Positions 42,604 to 51,736 of a stretch of DNA of 64,000 bases are shown piece after piece. Origin of the DNA: Pontibacillus chungwhensis BH030062 (lineage in GTDB: Bacteria > Bacillota > Bacilli > Bacillales > BH030062); NCBI RefSeq assembly GCF_000770675.1, contig NZ_AVBG01000003.1:248001-312000 (forward strand), in the 5' to 3' direction. The position numbers and the translations under genes are program-made. The notes below the pieces were generated by a model. The model saw only the letters and a list, made by a program, of their open reading frames with translations, was not told the origin of the DNA and searched no databases. Numbering within the stretch: the stretch's first letter is position 1; each line of letters begins with the position of its first letter.

Positions 42604-43488
42604 CTAATCTCGTATTTTCGGATCGAGCGCATCACGCAGTCCATCCCCTAATAAATTAAAGGCAAGCACGGTAAGGAAAATCGCAAGCCCCGGGAAAAAC
42701 GTTACGTGTGGCGCATTGTTTAAATAATCGCGACCATTACTAAGCATGGCTCCCCATTCTGGTGTAGATGGATCAGCGCCAAGTCCTAAGAAACTAAGTC
42801 CAGCTGCAATTAAAATCGCTGAGCCAATACGCATCGTGAAGTACACAATTAGCGTCGAGACCGTGCCTGGAAAAATGTGCTTCATAATTACTCGAAAGTG
42901 AGAAGAACCGATGGATTGAGTCGCTTCCACATAAAGCGTTGATTTAATGGCTAGCGTGCTACTTCTGATAATGCGTGCAAAGACAGGCACACTAAAAATC
43001 GCCACAGCCATAACGACATTAAAAAGGCCAGGCCCTAAAATCGCAATGATCCCAATCGCAAGAAGCATGCCAGGAAACGCAAGCAAGACGTCCATTACAC
43101 GCATAATCGCACTATCCACCCACTTGCCAAAATAACCACTTATAATGCCAAGAATCGTTCCTAATAAAGCGCCTATAAAGACAGACGATAATCCGACTGA
43201 TAGAGAAATCCAAGCTCCGTGAAGGATACGGCTAAAGATGTCCCTACCGAAATCATCAGTACCAGCTAAGTGTTGCCAAGAAGGTCCTGATAAAAGATTG
43301 TCATAATCGTATTCTTGGGGGCCATAAGGAGCGATGAACGGACCTATAGCGGCAACAATAAATAATAGAAGTAAAAAGACCCCTGCTGCGAAGGAGACTT
43401 TTTGTTTCTTGAAAGATTTCCAAAACTGTTGGAAAGGGGTTACTTTCTTCTCCTGCTCCTCTTCTTTTCTAGTCGCTGCTTCCGCCAT
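42604..43488 (-). CDS. Peptide-type ABC importer, permease (OppC/DppC-like)
   Basis: A 294-residue inner-membrane subunit with about six helices. Residues 30-55 form the N-terminal membrane anchor, AGTDDFGRDIFSRILHGAWI is the OppC N-motif, and the ATPase-coupling loop is in EATQSIGSSHFRVIMKHIFP. LSFLGLGADPSTPEWGAMLS is a characteristic C-terminal stretch. Its start codon overlaps the stop of the preceding permease gene (TAATG). Confidence 0.9.
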   Translation of the reverse strand: MAEAATRKEEEQEKKVTPFQQFWKSFKKQKVSFAAGVFLLLLFIVAAIGPFIAPYGPQEYDYDNLLSGPSWQHLAGTDDFGRDIFSRILHGAWISLSVGLSSVFIGALLGTILGIISGYFGKWVDSAIMRVMDVLLAFPGMLLAIGIIAILGPGLFNVVMAVAIFSVPVFARIIRSSTLAIKSTLYVEATQSIGSSHFRVIMKHIFPGTVSTLIVYFTMRIGSAILIAAGLSFLGLGADPSTPEWGAMLSNGRDYLNNAPHVTFFPGLAIFLTVLAFNLLGDGLRDALDPKIRD

Positions 43489-44417
43489 TATGACCCCTCC
43501 TCATAGCGAATTTTTGGATTTAAGAATCCGTATAGTAGGTCAACTAAAAGATTAATAAGTAAGAACTCGAGCGAGAATAATAGAATCTCTGACTGGATTA
43601 CGGGATAATCTCGAGCTGTTATGGAATTAATTAACAATCTCCCGAGGCCCGGCCAACTAAAGATCGTTTCTGTAATAATGGAGCCACTTAACAAGAATCC
43701 AAACTGCAGTCCAGACATCGTGACGACCGGAATGAGTGCATTTCTGACGGCATGTCGATTAATAACCTTAAATTCGGTCAACCCTTTTGATCGCCCTGTG
43801 CGAATGTAATCTTCTTTTAACACATCCATTAATGACGATCTCGTGAAACGGGCAATAATAGCCGCTACACCTGCTCCGAGTGTAAAGGATGGAAGGATAT
43901 ACGTTTCAATTCCCCCAATTCCTCCTGTCGGGAACCAGCCCAACTGAACGGAGAATAGTTGAATCATCATAAGTCCAAGCCAAAAGGACGGGATCGATAC
44001 ACCAGATACCGCGAAAAACATGGACAAGTGATCTGGCCATTTATTTCGTTTAACAGCTGAAATAACGCCAATTAAGAGACCAAACAGGAGCGCCCAGGCC
44101 ATACTGGCTAGTGTCAGTCTAAGGGTCGGACCAAAGCGCTCGACTAACATGTCTAGAACAGGGCGCCCTGTTACAATCGACTGTCCTAGATCGCCTTGAA
44201 ATAGATTCCCCATATAGTCCATATACTGCTTGTACAACGGCTGATCTAATCCGTACTTTTCACGGATATTCTCAATTTCTTCAATCGTCGCGTCCGTACC
44301 GGCGATTAACCTCGCGGGGTCACCGGGTATCAAGTGAACGAACATAAAGGCTATTAGAGATATAACAAACAATAGCGGAATCATACCCAATATCCGCTTC
44401 ACACTATACTTCAGCAT
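43488..44417 (-). CDS. Peptide-type ABC importer, permease (OppB/DppB-like)
   Basis: A 309-residue membrane subunit. [20 protein letters not shown] opens it, [20 protein letters not shown] and [20 protein letters not shown] are the characteristic N-terminal periplasmic loop, and the coupling helix region is [20 protein letters not shown]. Located 68 bp after the binding-protein gene with a weak hairpin between, so it is probably expressed at a lower level than that protein. Confidence 0.9.
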   Translation of the reverse strand: MLKYSVKRILGMIPLLFVISLIAFMFVHLIPGDPARLIAGTDATIEEIENIREKYGLDQPLYKQYMDYMGNLFQGDLGQSIVTGRPVLDMLVERFGPTLRLTLASMAWALLFGLLIGVISAVKRNKWPDHLSMFFAVSGVSIPSFWLGLMMIQLFSVQLGWFPTGGIGGIETYILPSFTLGAGVAAIIARFTRSSLMDVLKEDYIRTGRSKGLTEFKVINRHAVRNALIPVVTMSGLQFGFLLSGSIITETIFSWPGLGRLLINSITARDYPVIQSEILLFSLEFLLINLLVDLLYGFLNPKIRYEEGS

Positions 44418-44451
44418 GAGCTCCCTCCTTTTTTACGTATATAAGCAATGA

Positions 44452-44482
44452 AAGAGGCTGAGCTAATCGCTCAACCTCTCCT
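44452..44482 (-). terminator. Weak terminator between binding-protein and permease genes
   Basis: AGAGGCTGAGC and GCTCAACCTCT pair with one mismatch or wobble. The T run after it on the minus strand is poor, which fits partial read-through and higher yield of the binding protein. Confidence 0.6.
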
Positions 44483-44485
44483 TGG

Positions 44486-46084
44486 TTATTCTGATACGAT
44501 TTCTGCTTGTTTAAGATCCATAACGCCTGAAGAAAGCATCGTTAAGCCTTGAACGTAATCCTGCTTTCCGTAAAGAATATCTGGTACGGCAAGAGGTACC
44601 CAAGGGGATTCATCCCAAATGATCTTTTGCGCCTCAGCGTAGTATTCACCGCGCTCTTTGTCATCAGCAGTGGATAATCCTTTTTGAAGCAGTTCATCCA
44701 CTTTTTCATTCTTATAGTAAGCTGTGTTGTAGGCGTCAGGTGGGAAGGAGTTGCTGCTAAACAGCGGGCGCATACCCCAGTCTGCATCCGCTGTAGATGG
44801 AGACCAACCACCGTTATAAAGTTCTAGTTCAGCATCTTCAGGGTTGTCCACTCCCCAAATTTTATCACCTAAGGTTCCGCCTTCCATTGGTACAACATTT
44901 AATGTTACGCCAACTTGACTAAGCTGCTGTTTATAGAATGACATCATTTTTTGTTTCAATGAGCTTGTACCGCCCCAAATGGTTGTTTCAAAACCATCTG
45001 GATAACCCGCTTCAGCTAGTAGTTCTTTAGCTTTTTCTGGGTCATATTCGTAAACCTCTTGTTCTTCATAGTGTTGAGTATTCGGTGCGATGACGGATTT
45101 CGTCTGAGTTGCATAGCCATCGTAAACCACTTTAATGTATGCTTCTTTATCGATTGCATAATTCATTGCCTTACGAACTTTCGGGTCTGTAAATGGTTCT
45201 TTCATTGTGTTCATAGAGAAGTACTTCACAACAAGAGATGGTTTCGTTTCGATGGAAACGCCCTCTTCTTCTTTAAGAGTTTCAACTTGGTTTGGTGCTA
45301 CAGGGAAAGCGAAATCTGCTTCTCCTGTTTGTAGCATCGCAACGCGAGAACCACTTTCTGGTACTGGTTTGAACTCGATTTTATCTACTTTCGGAAGTCC
45401 TTCCTCGCGGTACTCTTCGTTCTTCTCAACCGTTAGATGGTCGCCACTTTTCCATTCTACGAATTTGAATGGTCCCGTACCGGCCGGGTTACGAGCAATA
45501 TCTTGATTGCTTTGTTCTAAAGCTTTCGGGCTGATCATTCCAGCTGCTGGGTGTGCAAAGTTGTTCGGCATTGCGCCAAATGGCTCTTTCAACGTGACTT
45601 TCACTTCATATTCACTAAGAACTTCTGTTTTTTCAACGAGCTCAAATAATGACGCACGGCGAAGCTGGCTCTCTGGATCTGATAAACGATCTAAGTTTGC
45701 TTTTACAGCTTCCGCGTTGAACGGTGCCCCGTCATGGAACGTAATGCCTTCTTTTAGTGTGAATGTAAATTCTGTTGAATCTTCATTCACACTGAAATCT
45801 TTTGCTAATACAGGCACTATGTTTAAATCTTCATCAAAACCAAGCAAGCCTTCGTAAATAGCAGACTGTGCAGAGTATGATTGGTTATCGTTCGTGTCAT
45901 GCGGGTCTAAACTAGTAAAATTACTCTCCACCGCAATTGTTAATCCTTCTTCACTTGAAGGAGGTGTAGTTTTGTCATTATTTTTTGATGATGTGTCTTC
46001 CTCTGTATCTCCTCCGTTGCTGCAACCTGCAACGACAAGTACTAGAGTAAGAGATAAGACTGTAAGTAACCGTGATAACTTCAA
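44486..46084 (-). CDS. Peptide-type ABC importer, substrate-binding lipoprotein (GsiB/DppE-like)
   Basis: The surface receptor of the importer, 532 residues. The lipobox VLVVAGCSNGG anchors the protein at Cys 21, followed by a Ser/Thr/Asp-rich linker. The SBP family 5 domain starts LTIAVESNFTSLDPHDTNDN and has VKVTLKEPFGAMPNNFAHPA and AGTGPFKFVEWKSGDHLTVE. The pattern resembles binding proteins annotated for glutathione (GsiB type). The divergent gene encodes a gamma-glutamyl hydrolase, so gamma-glutamyl peptides are a reasonable but unproved substrate. Confidence 0.87.
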   Translation of the reverse strand: MKLSRLLTVLSLTLVLVVAGCSNGGDTEEDTSSKNNDKTTPPSSEEGLTIAVESNFTSLDPHDTNDNQSYSAQSAIYEGLLGFDEDLNIVPVLAKDFSVNEDSTEFTFTLKEGITFHDGAPFNAEAVKANLDRLSDPESQLRRASLFELVEKTEVLSEYEVKVTLKEPFGAMPNNFAHPAAGMISPKALEQSNQDIARNPAGTGPFKFVEWKSGDHLTVEKNEEYREEGLPKVDKIEFKPVPESGSRVAMLQTGEADFAFPVAPNQVETLKEEEGVSIETKPSLVVKYFSMNTMKEPFTDPKVRKAMNYAIDKEAYIKVVYDGYATQTKSVIAPNTQHYEEQEVYEYDPEKAKELLAEAGYPDGFETTIWGGTSSLKQKMMSFYKQQLSQVGVTLNVVPMEGGTLGDKIWGVDNPEDAELELYNGGWSPSTADADWGMRPLFSSNSFPPDAYNTAYYKNEKVDELLQKGLSTADDKERGEYYAEAQKIIWDESPWVPLAVPDILYGKQDYVQGLTMLSSGVMDLKQAEIVSE

Positions 46085-46177
46085 AGATAACGCCCCTTTT
46101 TGTTTATTTTTTTATTGATTATATACAACTACACTAGCTATACTATAATAGCATGTAATTCATATCAAATTACTTGG

Positions 46178-46206
46178 ATTTTATAATAGAAGCATCTGAA
46201 TGTCAA
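46178..46206 (-). promoter_or_regulatory. Promoter of the ABC importer operon
   Basis: On the minus strand a perfect TTGACA (46201-46206) lies 17 bp before TAAAAT (46178-46183). TATAAA overlaps at 15-bp spacing. It points toward the binding-protein gene at 46084. Confidence 0.6.
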
Positions 46207-46249
46207 AAGAAAAAAATTAAAAAAAATTAACAAAAGGAGTTCACTCCGT

Positions 46250-46987
46250 ATGAAACCACTTATTGGTATATCAGGAAGTATTATAATTGATCAGGGCGGT
46301 CGCTTCCCTGGATACGACCGTGCTTATGTGAATAATGACTATGTACAGTCTGTATTACGCGCAGGTGGAGTTCCGTTTATTCTCCCTGTTCTTGAAGACG
46401 ACGAAACGGTTCAAGCGCAAGCTTTAGCGATGGACGGACTAGTTCTTTCGGGAGGACAAGATGTAAACCCGCTGCTCTACAATGAAGAGCCTCTACCGAA
46501 GCAGGGCTCACCTTTCCCAGAACGAGATCACTCTGAAGCCATACTAGCAAAAGAAATGATCCGTCAAGGAAAGCCTGTCTTTGCTATTTGCAGAGGGGTT
46601 CAACTCTTGAATGTCGCTCACGGAGGTTCGCTGTATCAAGACGTATCGTACATGGAAGAGGAACCTTTAAAGCATGATCAGTACAACAAACCTTGGCAAG
46701 AGTCACATTCAATCACAACAGAACCAAACAGCGTAATGCGGGAACAATTCGGAGAGAAAACCATTACAAACTCCTTCCATCACCAGTCGATTAAAGAAGT
46801 CGCTCCAGGATTTCGCGCTACGGCATTCGCAGCCGACGGCGTCATTGAAGCGATTGAGAAAGAGGATGAGGAAGGGTTTGTGATTGGCGTTCAATGGCAT
46901 GCGGAAATGATGACTGCAAAACATGAGCGAATGCAACAGCTATTCAATCGCTTTGTCCACGAAGTCATTCAAGTTAAAAAATTCTGA
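46250..46987 (+). CDS. Gamma-glutamyl-gamma-aminobutyrate hydrolase family protein (class I amidotransferase-like, PuuD type)
   Basis: A cytoplasmic hydrolase of 245 residues that should cut gamma-glutamyl amide bonds. KPLIGISGS opens it. The nucleophile Cys lies in VFAICRGVQLLNVAHGGSLY, and the His-Glu pair in IGVQWHAEMM completes the triad. SFHHQSIKEVAPGFRATAFA is typical of PuuD proteins. AAAAGGAG precedes ATG 46250. It is divergent from the peptide/glutathione-type importer, suggesting one system for uptake and breakdown. Confidence 0.87.
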   Translation: MKPLIGISGSIIIDQGGRFPGYDRAYVNNDYVQSVLRAGGVPFILPVLEDDETVQAQALAMDGLVLSGGQDVNPLLYNEEPLPKQGSPFPERDHSEAILAKEMIRQGKPVFAICRGVQLLNVAHGGSLYQDVSYMEEEPLKHDQYNKPWQESHSITTEPNSVMREQFGEKTITNSFHHQSIKEVAPGFRATAFAADGVIEAIEKEDEEGFVIGVQWHAEMMTAKHERMQQLFNRFVHEVIQVKKF

Positions 46988-46994
46988 TACCTTA

Positions 46995-47023
46995 TTGCAA
47001 GATGAACAATTATTATGTATAGT
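46995..47023 (+). promoter_or_regulatory. Promoter of the S-box leader
   Basis: TTGCAA (46995-47000), 17 bp, TATAGT (47018-47023), about 30 bp before the S-box. Confidence 0.6.
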
Positions 47024-47054
47024 ATAGAGAAAATTATATTTAAACACTTTCTTA

Positions 47055-47166
47055 TTTCTTATTCAGAGAAGCCGAGGGATCTGGTCCGTTGACGCTTCAG
47101 CAACCTATCTTGAATGATGTGGTGCTCCTTCCAGCAAGTGATGAATCACTTGAAAGATAAGAAGAA
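47055..47166 (+). promoter_or_regulatory. SAM-I riboswitch (S-box)
   Basis: The conserved S-box order is present: TTATTCAGAGAAGCCGAGGG, ATCTGGTCC, GACGCTTCAGCAACC, TGTGGTGCTCCTTCCAGCAA and the closing GAAAGATAAGAAG. When S-adenosylmethionine binds, the terminator at 47182 should form and shut off metI. Confidence 0.93.
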
Positions 47167-47181
47167 GTGCACCTTACCCAT

Positions 47182-47210
47182 AAAAGGCTCTTCTTCTGAA
47201 GAGCCTTTTT
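47182..47210 (+). terminator. S-box terminator
   Basis: AAAAGGCTCTTC and GAAGAGCCTTTTT form a strong stem just after the aptamer. Confidence 0.88.
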
Positions 47211-47250
47211 CTAATGCACAGAATGCGTTCATGCACTAAAGCACTGAAAC

Positions 47251-47300
47251 GTGTCTGGCACCCTTTCACCCACTAAAGCATTGATGGGTGTCTGACACGC
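47251..47300. repeat. R2 palindromic element between the S-box terminator and metI
   Basis: GTGTCTGGCACCC (47251-47263) and GGGTGTCTGACACGC (47286-47300) pair; the linker has CACTAAAGCA. It lengthens the 5' leader of metI between terminator and ribosome binding site. Confidence 0.78.
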
Positions 47301-47331
47301 TTTACTATACTAAAGGAGTTGAAGGATACTT

Positions 47332-48456
47332 ATGAGACGCTATCAGGTAGAAACAGAATTTGCACAGACGGGTAACCGCAGTGAGAGTACAACAGGAACG
47401 GTTAACCCTCCATTATATTTGTCAACGGCTTATCGTCATGCCGGTGTTGGTCAATCAACTGGATATGATTATGTTCGTACAGGAAACCCGACTCGTAATC
47501 TATTAGAGGATAAAATCGCTCAGCTTGAAAGCGGGCGTGAAGGATTTGCTTTCAGCTCAGGGATGGCTGCAATCCAAGCTGTCTTTTCAACCTATGAACC
47601 AGGTGATCATTTCATCGTAACTCAGGATGTGTACGGTGGTTCTTATCGTTTATTTGAAACACATTTTAAAAAGTTCGGACTTTCTTTCTCTTATGTGAGC
47701 GGTAGCAGTAAAGAGGAATTTGAAGCCTGTATCAACTCTAATACGAAAGGCTTCTTTATTGAGACGCCGACGAACCCACTTATGCATCAAGTAGATCTAG
47801 AAGAAATATCTGAGGTTGCTAAGAAACATGGGCTTCACCTTATAGTAGATAACACATTCTATACACCATATATCCAGCGACCAATTGAACTAGGTGCCGA
47901 TCTTGTCATTCACAGCGCGACCAAATACATTGGTGGTCATAATGATGTTTTGGCGGGGCTAGTAGTCGCTCAAGATGAAGACATTTGCGCCTCTCTTCGT
48001 CTTGAACAAAATGGTTCCGGAGCTGTATTATCACCGTTTGATAGCTGGCTTCTTATGCGAGGGTTGAAAACACTCCCCCTTCGTATGAAGCAGCATGAAC
48101 AAAATGCGAAAGAGCTTACCTCATTTCTATCGGACCATCCGCTTATTCAAGATGTGCTTTACCCAGGGCGAGGTGGTATGATTTCCTTCCGCGTTACTGA
48201 AGAAGCATTAGCTCCTAAATTATTAGAATATTTTGAGCTTGTAACATTTGCTGAAAGTCTCGGGGGCGTTGAAACCTTCATTACCTATCCAGCTACACAA
48301 ACACATGCGGACATCCCAGAAGAAGTTCGTTCAAGTTACGGCGTCTGCAACCGACTCCTCCGCCTTTCCGTAGGCATCGAAGCAATCGAAGACCTAACAG
48401 CCGACTTCGAACACGCTCTTGAAAAAGCAAACCAAAGCCTAAGCACAACAACCTAA
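47332..48456 (+). CDS. metI: Cystathionine gamma-synthase / O-acetylhomoserine thiolyase (MetI type)
   Basis: A PLP enzyme of 374 residues making cystathionine or homocysteine for methionine. YDYVRTGNPTRNLLEDKIAQ, FSSGMAAIQAVFS, the PLP-binding Lys in HSATKYIGGHNDVLAGLVVA, and the closing SYGVCNRLLRLSVGIEAIED are the family motifs. AAAGGAG precedes ATG 47332. Control by the upstream S-box matches B. subtilis metI. The usual partner metC is not downstream; R2 elements and a gap follow. Confidence 0.9.
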   Translation: MRRYQVETEFAQTGNRSESTTGTVNPPLYLSTAYRHAGVGQSTGYDYVRTGNPTRNLLEDKIAQLESGREGFAFSSGMAAIQAVFSTYEPGDHFIVTQDVYGGSYRLFETHFKKFGLSFSYVSGSSKEEFEACINSNTKGFFIETPTNPLMHQVDLEEISEVAKKHGLHLIVDNTFYTPYIQRPIELGADLVIHSATKYIGGHNDVLAGLVVAQDEDICASLRLEQNGSGAVLSPFDSWLLMRGLKTLPLRMKQHEQNAKELTSFLSDHPLIQDVLYPGRGGMISFRVTEEALAPKLLEYFELVTFAESLGGVETFITYPATQTHADIPEEVRSSYGVCNRLLRLSVGIEAIEDLTADFEHALEKANQSLSTTT

Positions 48457-48464
48457 CCAACCAA

Positions 48465-48556
48465 AAGTGCCAGGCACGCGGTATCCCTTTAAAGGAATAA
48501 CGCGTGCCTGGCACCTTATGTGTCTTTAAAGCAGTAAAGGGTGTCAGACACCCTTT
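48465..48556. repeat. Two R2 palindromic elements after metI
   Basis: Unit one: AAGTGCCAGGCACGCG (48465-48480) with CGCGTGCCTGGCACCTT (48501-48517). Unit two is a 21-bp palindrome at 48536-48556 with arms AAAGGGTGTC and GACACCCTTT. They may act as the metI terminator. Confidence 0.8.
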
Positions 48557-48753
48557 ATTGATGTAATGCGCCAAAGCTTCATAGAGTGGTTAGATTTTGC
48601 CGCTCATGGTGGTGGCTATATCTGTTATAAACGGAGGGTAATCGATGTCTAGTAATATTTCGCAATAGTTATTAAACTTGAGATTGATTCCGAAAATCTG
48701 CAACACTTCCTCAGGTTGTCAGGTAGGAAGACTCTTTAACGGTTACGATTCGC
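48557..48753. other. Gap with an aborted reading frame
   Basis: A strong GGAGGG site (48633-48638) is followed by ATG 48645, but the frame stops after seven codons (MSSNISQ). It may be a short leader peptide or the start of a lost gene. Nothing else is recognised in this stretch. Confidence 0.35.
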
Positions 48754-48975
48754 TTAACACTTTCTAAAAGAAGAAGGATAAAAACGCAAACAATTGTTAT
48801 TAATTCCTCTAGACAATTCTTCCATAGATCCCTTCATAATACTCAGGCTCATCCCCTGATAAAAAGATAGAGCAGCACCCCTGATCGGAGGGATGTTGGC
48901 TTTTTTTATCTGCTTCAATACGTAATAAGCGTTTCGTATTCCTTTCTCTTTAGAAAAACCTCCAAACCCTGCCAC
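48754..48975 (-). pseudogene. Possible gene remnant (73 codons)
   Basis: Not recognised. The frame reads MAGFGGFSKEKGIRNAYYVL then KQIKKANIPPIRGAALSFYQ and looks protein-like, and it stays open a little upstream (RVVCV). It has no ribosome binding site and no clear full-length form. The rest of the gap to 49238 shows only A/T-rich sequence. Confidence 0.25.
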
Positions 48976-49238
48976 TACGCATACGACACGTATATCCAGC
49001 TGATTCCATGCATACTAGAGCACAAACACACTCCAGACCATATTCTTTTCATCTTTTTTCACTGTATGTTCACATGTAAAAATCGTAATAACCCCCAGAG
49101 GTTAAACATAAATTTAAAAACATTTCAAGTAGTAAAAAAGACCCATTTTATACAATAACTCGCATCTATATGTTTCTAATATACCTTTTAAGGAAATGAG
49201 AGGATTAAGTTATTATTTCAAAAAAGGATGGATGCGTT

Positions 49239-51074
49239 ATGCAACAATCAGGACTTTGGCTCACAATCGTTTCTTGTATCTTATTTATGGCTCTTGTCGC
49301 TTACATATCTTACAAGAAGACAAAAGGGAGCACTTCAGATTCTGCTGGTTATTTCTTAGCAGGCCGCGGCTTAACCGGAACAGTTATAGCAGGTTCTCTC
49401 CTATTAACAAACCTTTCTGCAGAACAGCTCGTTGGTCTCAATGGACAAGCCTTTCGTACAAACTTAACGAACATGGCATGGGAAGTTACAGCTGCTTTTG
49501 CCATTGTACTTCTCGCTCTCTATCTCTTACCTAAATATATGAACGCGAATATTACAACTCTACCTGAGTTCTTAAGTAAACGTTTCGATGAAGGGGTTCG
49601 CCGCTACACCGTTATACTCTTTATGTTAGGGTATGTATTTGTCACAATTCCTTCCATGCTTTACTCTGGTGCCCTGGCAGTATTGAAGCTCTTTGACATT
49701 CCTTCATTACTAAACTTGTCTTATACACAATCGGTATGGCTCATCATTTGGGTCATTGGAATAATAGGTGCCATTTACGCTATTTTCGGCGGACTAAAAG
49801 CTGTTGCCGTTTCAGATACGATTAATGGAATCGGTCTCTTAATTGTAGGCGCAATTGTGCCAATATTAGGACTAATATCACTTGGAGACGGTGAACTTTT
49901 AAACGGGGTAAAAACGTTAACCACTGAAAATCCCGAGAAATTAAACGCAATCGGTGGCCCGGATGATTCTGTACCATTTGGCACCATCTTCTCAGGCCTA
50001 CTATTTGCAAACATGTTCTACTGGGCAACGAATCAATATGTCATCCAGCGCACACTAGGTGCCGGAAGCTTAAAAGAAGGGCAAAAAGGGGTTATCTTCT
50101 CCGGTTTCTTTAAACTGCTTGTTCCTTTCTTTATGATGATTCCAGGTGTTATTGCTTTCCACCAATACGGAGGGGAATTACAATCGGTGGACTTAGCTTA
50201 TCCGACACTTGTAGCAAACGTACTCCCTTCTTACTTAAATGGCTTTTTCTTAGCTGTTTTACTAGGAGCGGTCCTAAGTTCATTTAACTCATTGCTAAAC
50301 AGTGCCTCCACGATGTTTGCATTTGACATCTATAAAACAAGTATTAATAGAAACGCTACAGATCAGCAGATGATCCGAATTAGTAAATGGGTAGGAACCC
50401 TTATCGCGTTAGCAACATTCTTTATTTCACCAATGCTTTTAAATGCACCAAATGGGTTATGGGATCTCATTCGTAAATTTACGGGGTTCTTTAACATCCC
50501 TATTATAACCATTGTGTTAATGGGTGTTTTAACGAAAAAGATTCCAGCCATTGCTGCTAAATCTGTGGTCATCTTCCACGTGTTTGCATATTACTTAATG
50601 GTATGGGGATTCGAACAGTTATTCGGACTAACCGTATCCATTCACTTTATCCACATCTACGGCATTCTATTTGCTACTGAACTAGCGATCATGCTTATTA
50701 TTGGATTCGTCAAACCAAGAGAAACAGCGTATCAAATGCCACACAATCCTAGCGTAGAGATGACACCATGGAAATATGCCATGCCTACTTCGATCTTCTT
50801 GTTCGCCTGTGTCGGTCAAACATATATCGTATTCTCTCCTATCGGGGTGGCTTATACAGAAGGTATTGTATCCTCTTACTTCTGGCCAGCTACAGCAGCT
50901 CTTGCGGGGCTAACGGTAGTTTGCATGTTATTCAGCCTCAGAAGTTGGAATGAGAAGTATATGAAGTCCACATCTTCTACTCATTCTTTAAAACAAAAAG
51001 GTAAAGATCTTAAGGAACAATGGGGATCCTCTTCCTCAAGCGATGGAGTCTACTCCTCTCAAAACAGCAAATAA
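49239..51074 (+). CDS. Solute:sodium symporter family transporter
   Basis: A large Na+-coupled importer of 611 residues with about fourteen predicted helices. YFLAGRGLTGTVIAGSLLLT is the first-helix signature of the SSS family, followed by NLSAEQLVGLNGQAFRTNLT. GAVLSSFNSLLNSASTMFAF is the conserved helix containing the Na+-site Ser residues. The C-terminal tail is Ser-rich and cytoplasmic. The branch suggests sugars or similar organic solutes, but the substrate is not certain. An AAAAAGGATGG site precedes ATG 49239. Confidence 0.85.
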   Translation: MQQSGLWLTIVSCILFMALVAYISYKKTKGSTSDSAGYFLAGRGLTGTVIAGSLLLTNLSAEQLVGLNGQAFRTNLTNMAWEVTAAFAIVLLALYLLPKYMNANITTLPEFLSKRFDEGVRRYTVILFMLGYVFVTIPSMLYSGALAVLKLFDIPSLLNLSYTQSVWLIIWVIGIIGAIYAIFGGLKAVAVSDTINGIGLLIVGAIVPILGLISLGDGELLNGVKTLTTENPEKLNAIGGPDDSVPFGTIFSGLLFANMFYWATNQYVIQRTLGAGSLKEGQKGVIFSGFFKLLVPFFMMIPGVIAFHQYGGELQSVDLAYPTLVANVLPSYLNGFFLAVLLGAVLSSFNSLLNSASTMFAFDIYKTSINRNATDQQMIRISKWVGTLIALATFFISPMLLNAPNGLWDLIRKFTGFFNIPIITIVLMGVLTKKIPAIAAKSVVIFHVFAYYLMVWGFEQLFGLTVSIHFIHIYGILFATELAIMLIIGFVKPRETAYQMPHNPSVEMTPWKYAMPTSIFLFACVGQTYIVFSPIGVAYTEGIVSSYFWPATAALAGLTVVCMLFSLRSWNEKYMKSTSSTHSLKQKGKDLKEQWGSSSSSDGVYSSQNSK

Positions 51075-51084
51075 TTTTCACCCA

Positions 51085-51122
51085 AAAAAGAGCGCTGACC
51101 CCACAAGGGACAGCGCTCTTTC
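51085..51122. terminator. Bidirectional terminator after the symporter gene
   Basis: AAAAAGAGCGCTG and CAGCGCTCTTT form the stem, with inner pairing ACCCC/GGGA. It also follows the minus-strand gene ending at 51122. Confidence 0.78.
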
Positions 51123-51532
51123 TACTTAGATAAAGGTGAAGCATCCGTGACAGAAGACGTAGCGTCTTCTTTCCTACTTAAATAAATGCCTGCGATTAAT
51201 AAGAATGTAGCGATGAGAAAGATGTACATCCCCGTTGAGGCGAGGTTAACTCGCTCCCCTAAAATGATGCCCGACTTACTTAGCATATAGGCTATGATGG
51301 ATATAGAACCTCCGATCGCACTCCCATACCCCGTTAATAAGCGAATCGATCTCCTTCTTATCACTTGAAAGACAGGATACACGAAAAAAACTAAAAACAT
51401 ATATCCCTGCTGCTGAAAACCATTCTCTGATAAGATCCCTACATCTACCCATGTAAAGAAAAACGATAGAACGGCCATAGCCAATGCTAGTAAAATAAGT
51501 TTACTTCCCCTATTCATCGCATTTATGTTCAC
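51122..51532 (-). CDS. Hypothetical membrane protein (136 aa)
   Basis: Not recognised. Four hydrophobic segments are visible: LILLALAMAVLSFFFTWVDV, the GYMFLVFFVYPVFQVI region, GSISIIAYML, and TGMYIFLIATFLLIAGIYLS. A Ser/Thr-rich tail ends it. GTG 51532 follows AGGGGA by nine bases; ATG 51517 is an alternative. No context points to a function. Confidence 0.6.
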   Translation of the reverse strand: MNINAMNRGSKLILLALAMAVLSFFFTWVDVGILSENGFQQQGYMFLVFFVYPVFQVIRRRSIRLLTGYGSAIGGSISIIAYMLSKSGIILGERVNLASTGMYIFLIATFLLIAGIYLSRKEDATSSVTDASPLSK

Positions 51533-51670
51533 CTTGTTCCATCCCCTATCATTTTAGTTCCTTTTGCCTATTATACCTGAATTTACATTAAATACAAAAT
51601 GCATTCAACAACTAGACGTTTTAATAGGGTACAACCGTACATTTTAGTAGTACTAGAGACAAACCCCTAT

Positions 51671-51697
51671 ACCAAATATAGTGAAAAACATACTCTA
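51671..51697 (+). promoter_or_regulatory. Sigma-K-like sporulation promoter of the coat gene
   Basis: AC (51671-51672), a 16-bp spacer and CATACTCTA (51689-51697) match the sigma-K pattern AC-N16-CATANNNTA. It lies 40 bp before the start codon, which suits late mother-cell expression. Confidence 0.65.
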
Positions 51698-51736
51698 TTA
51701 GTACCTTCGGGTAATAAATAAAAAGGAGTTGAGTGT

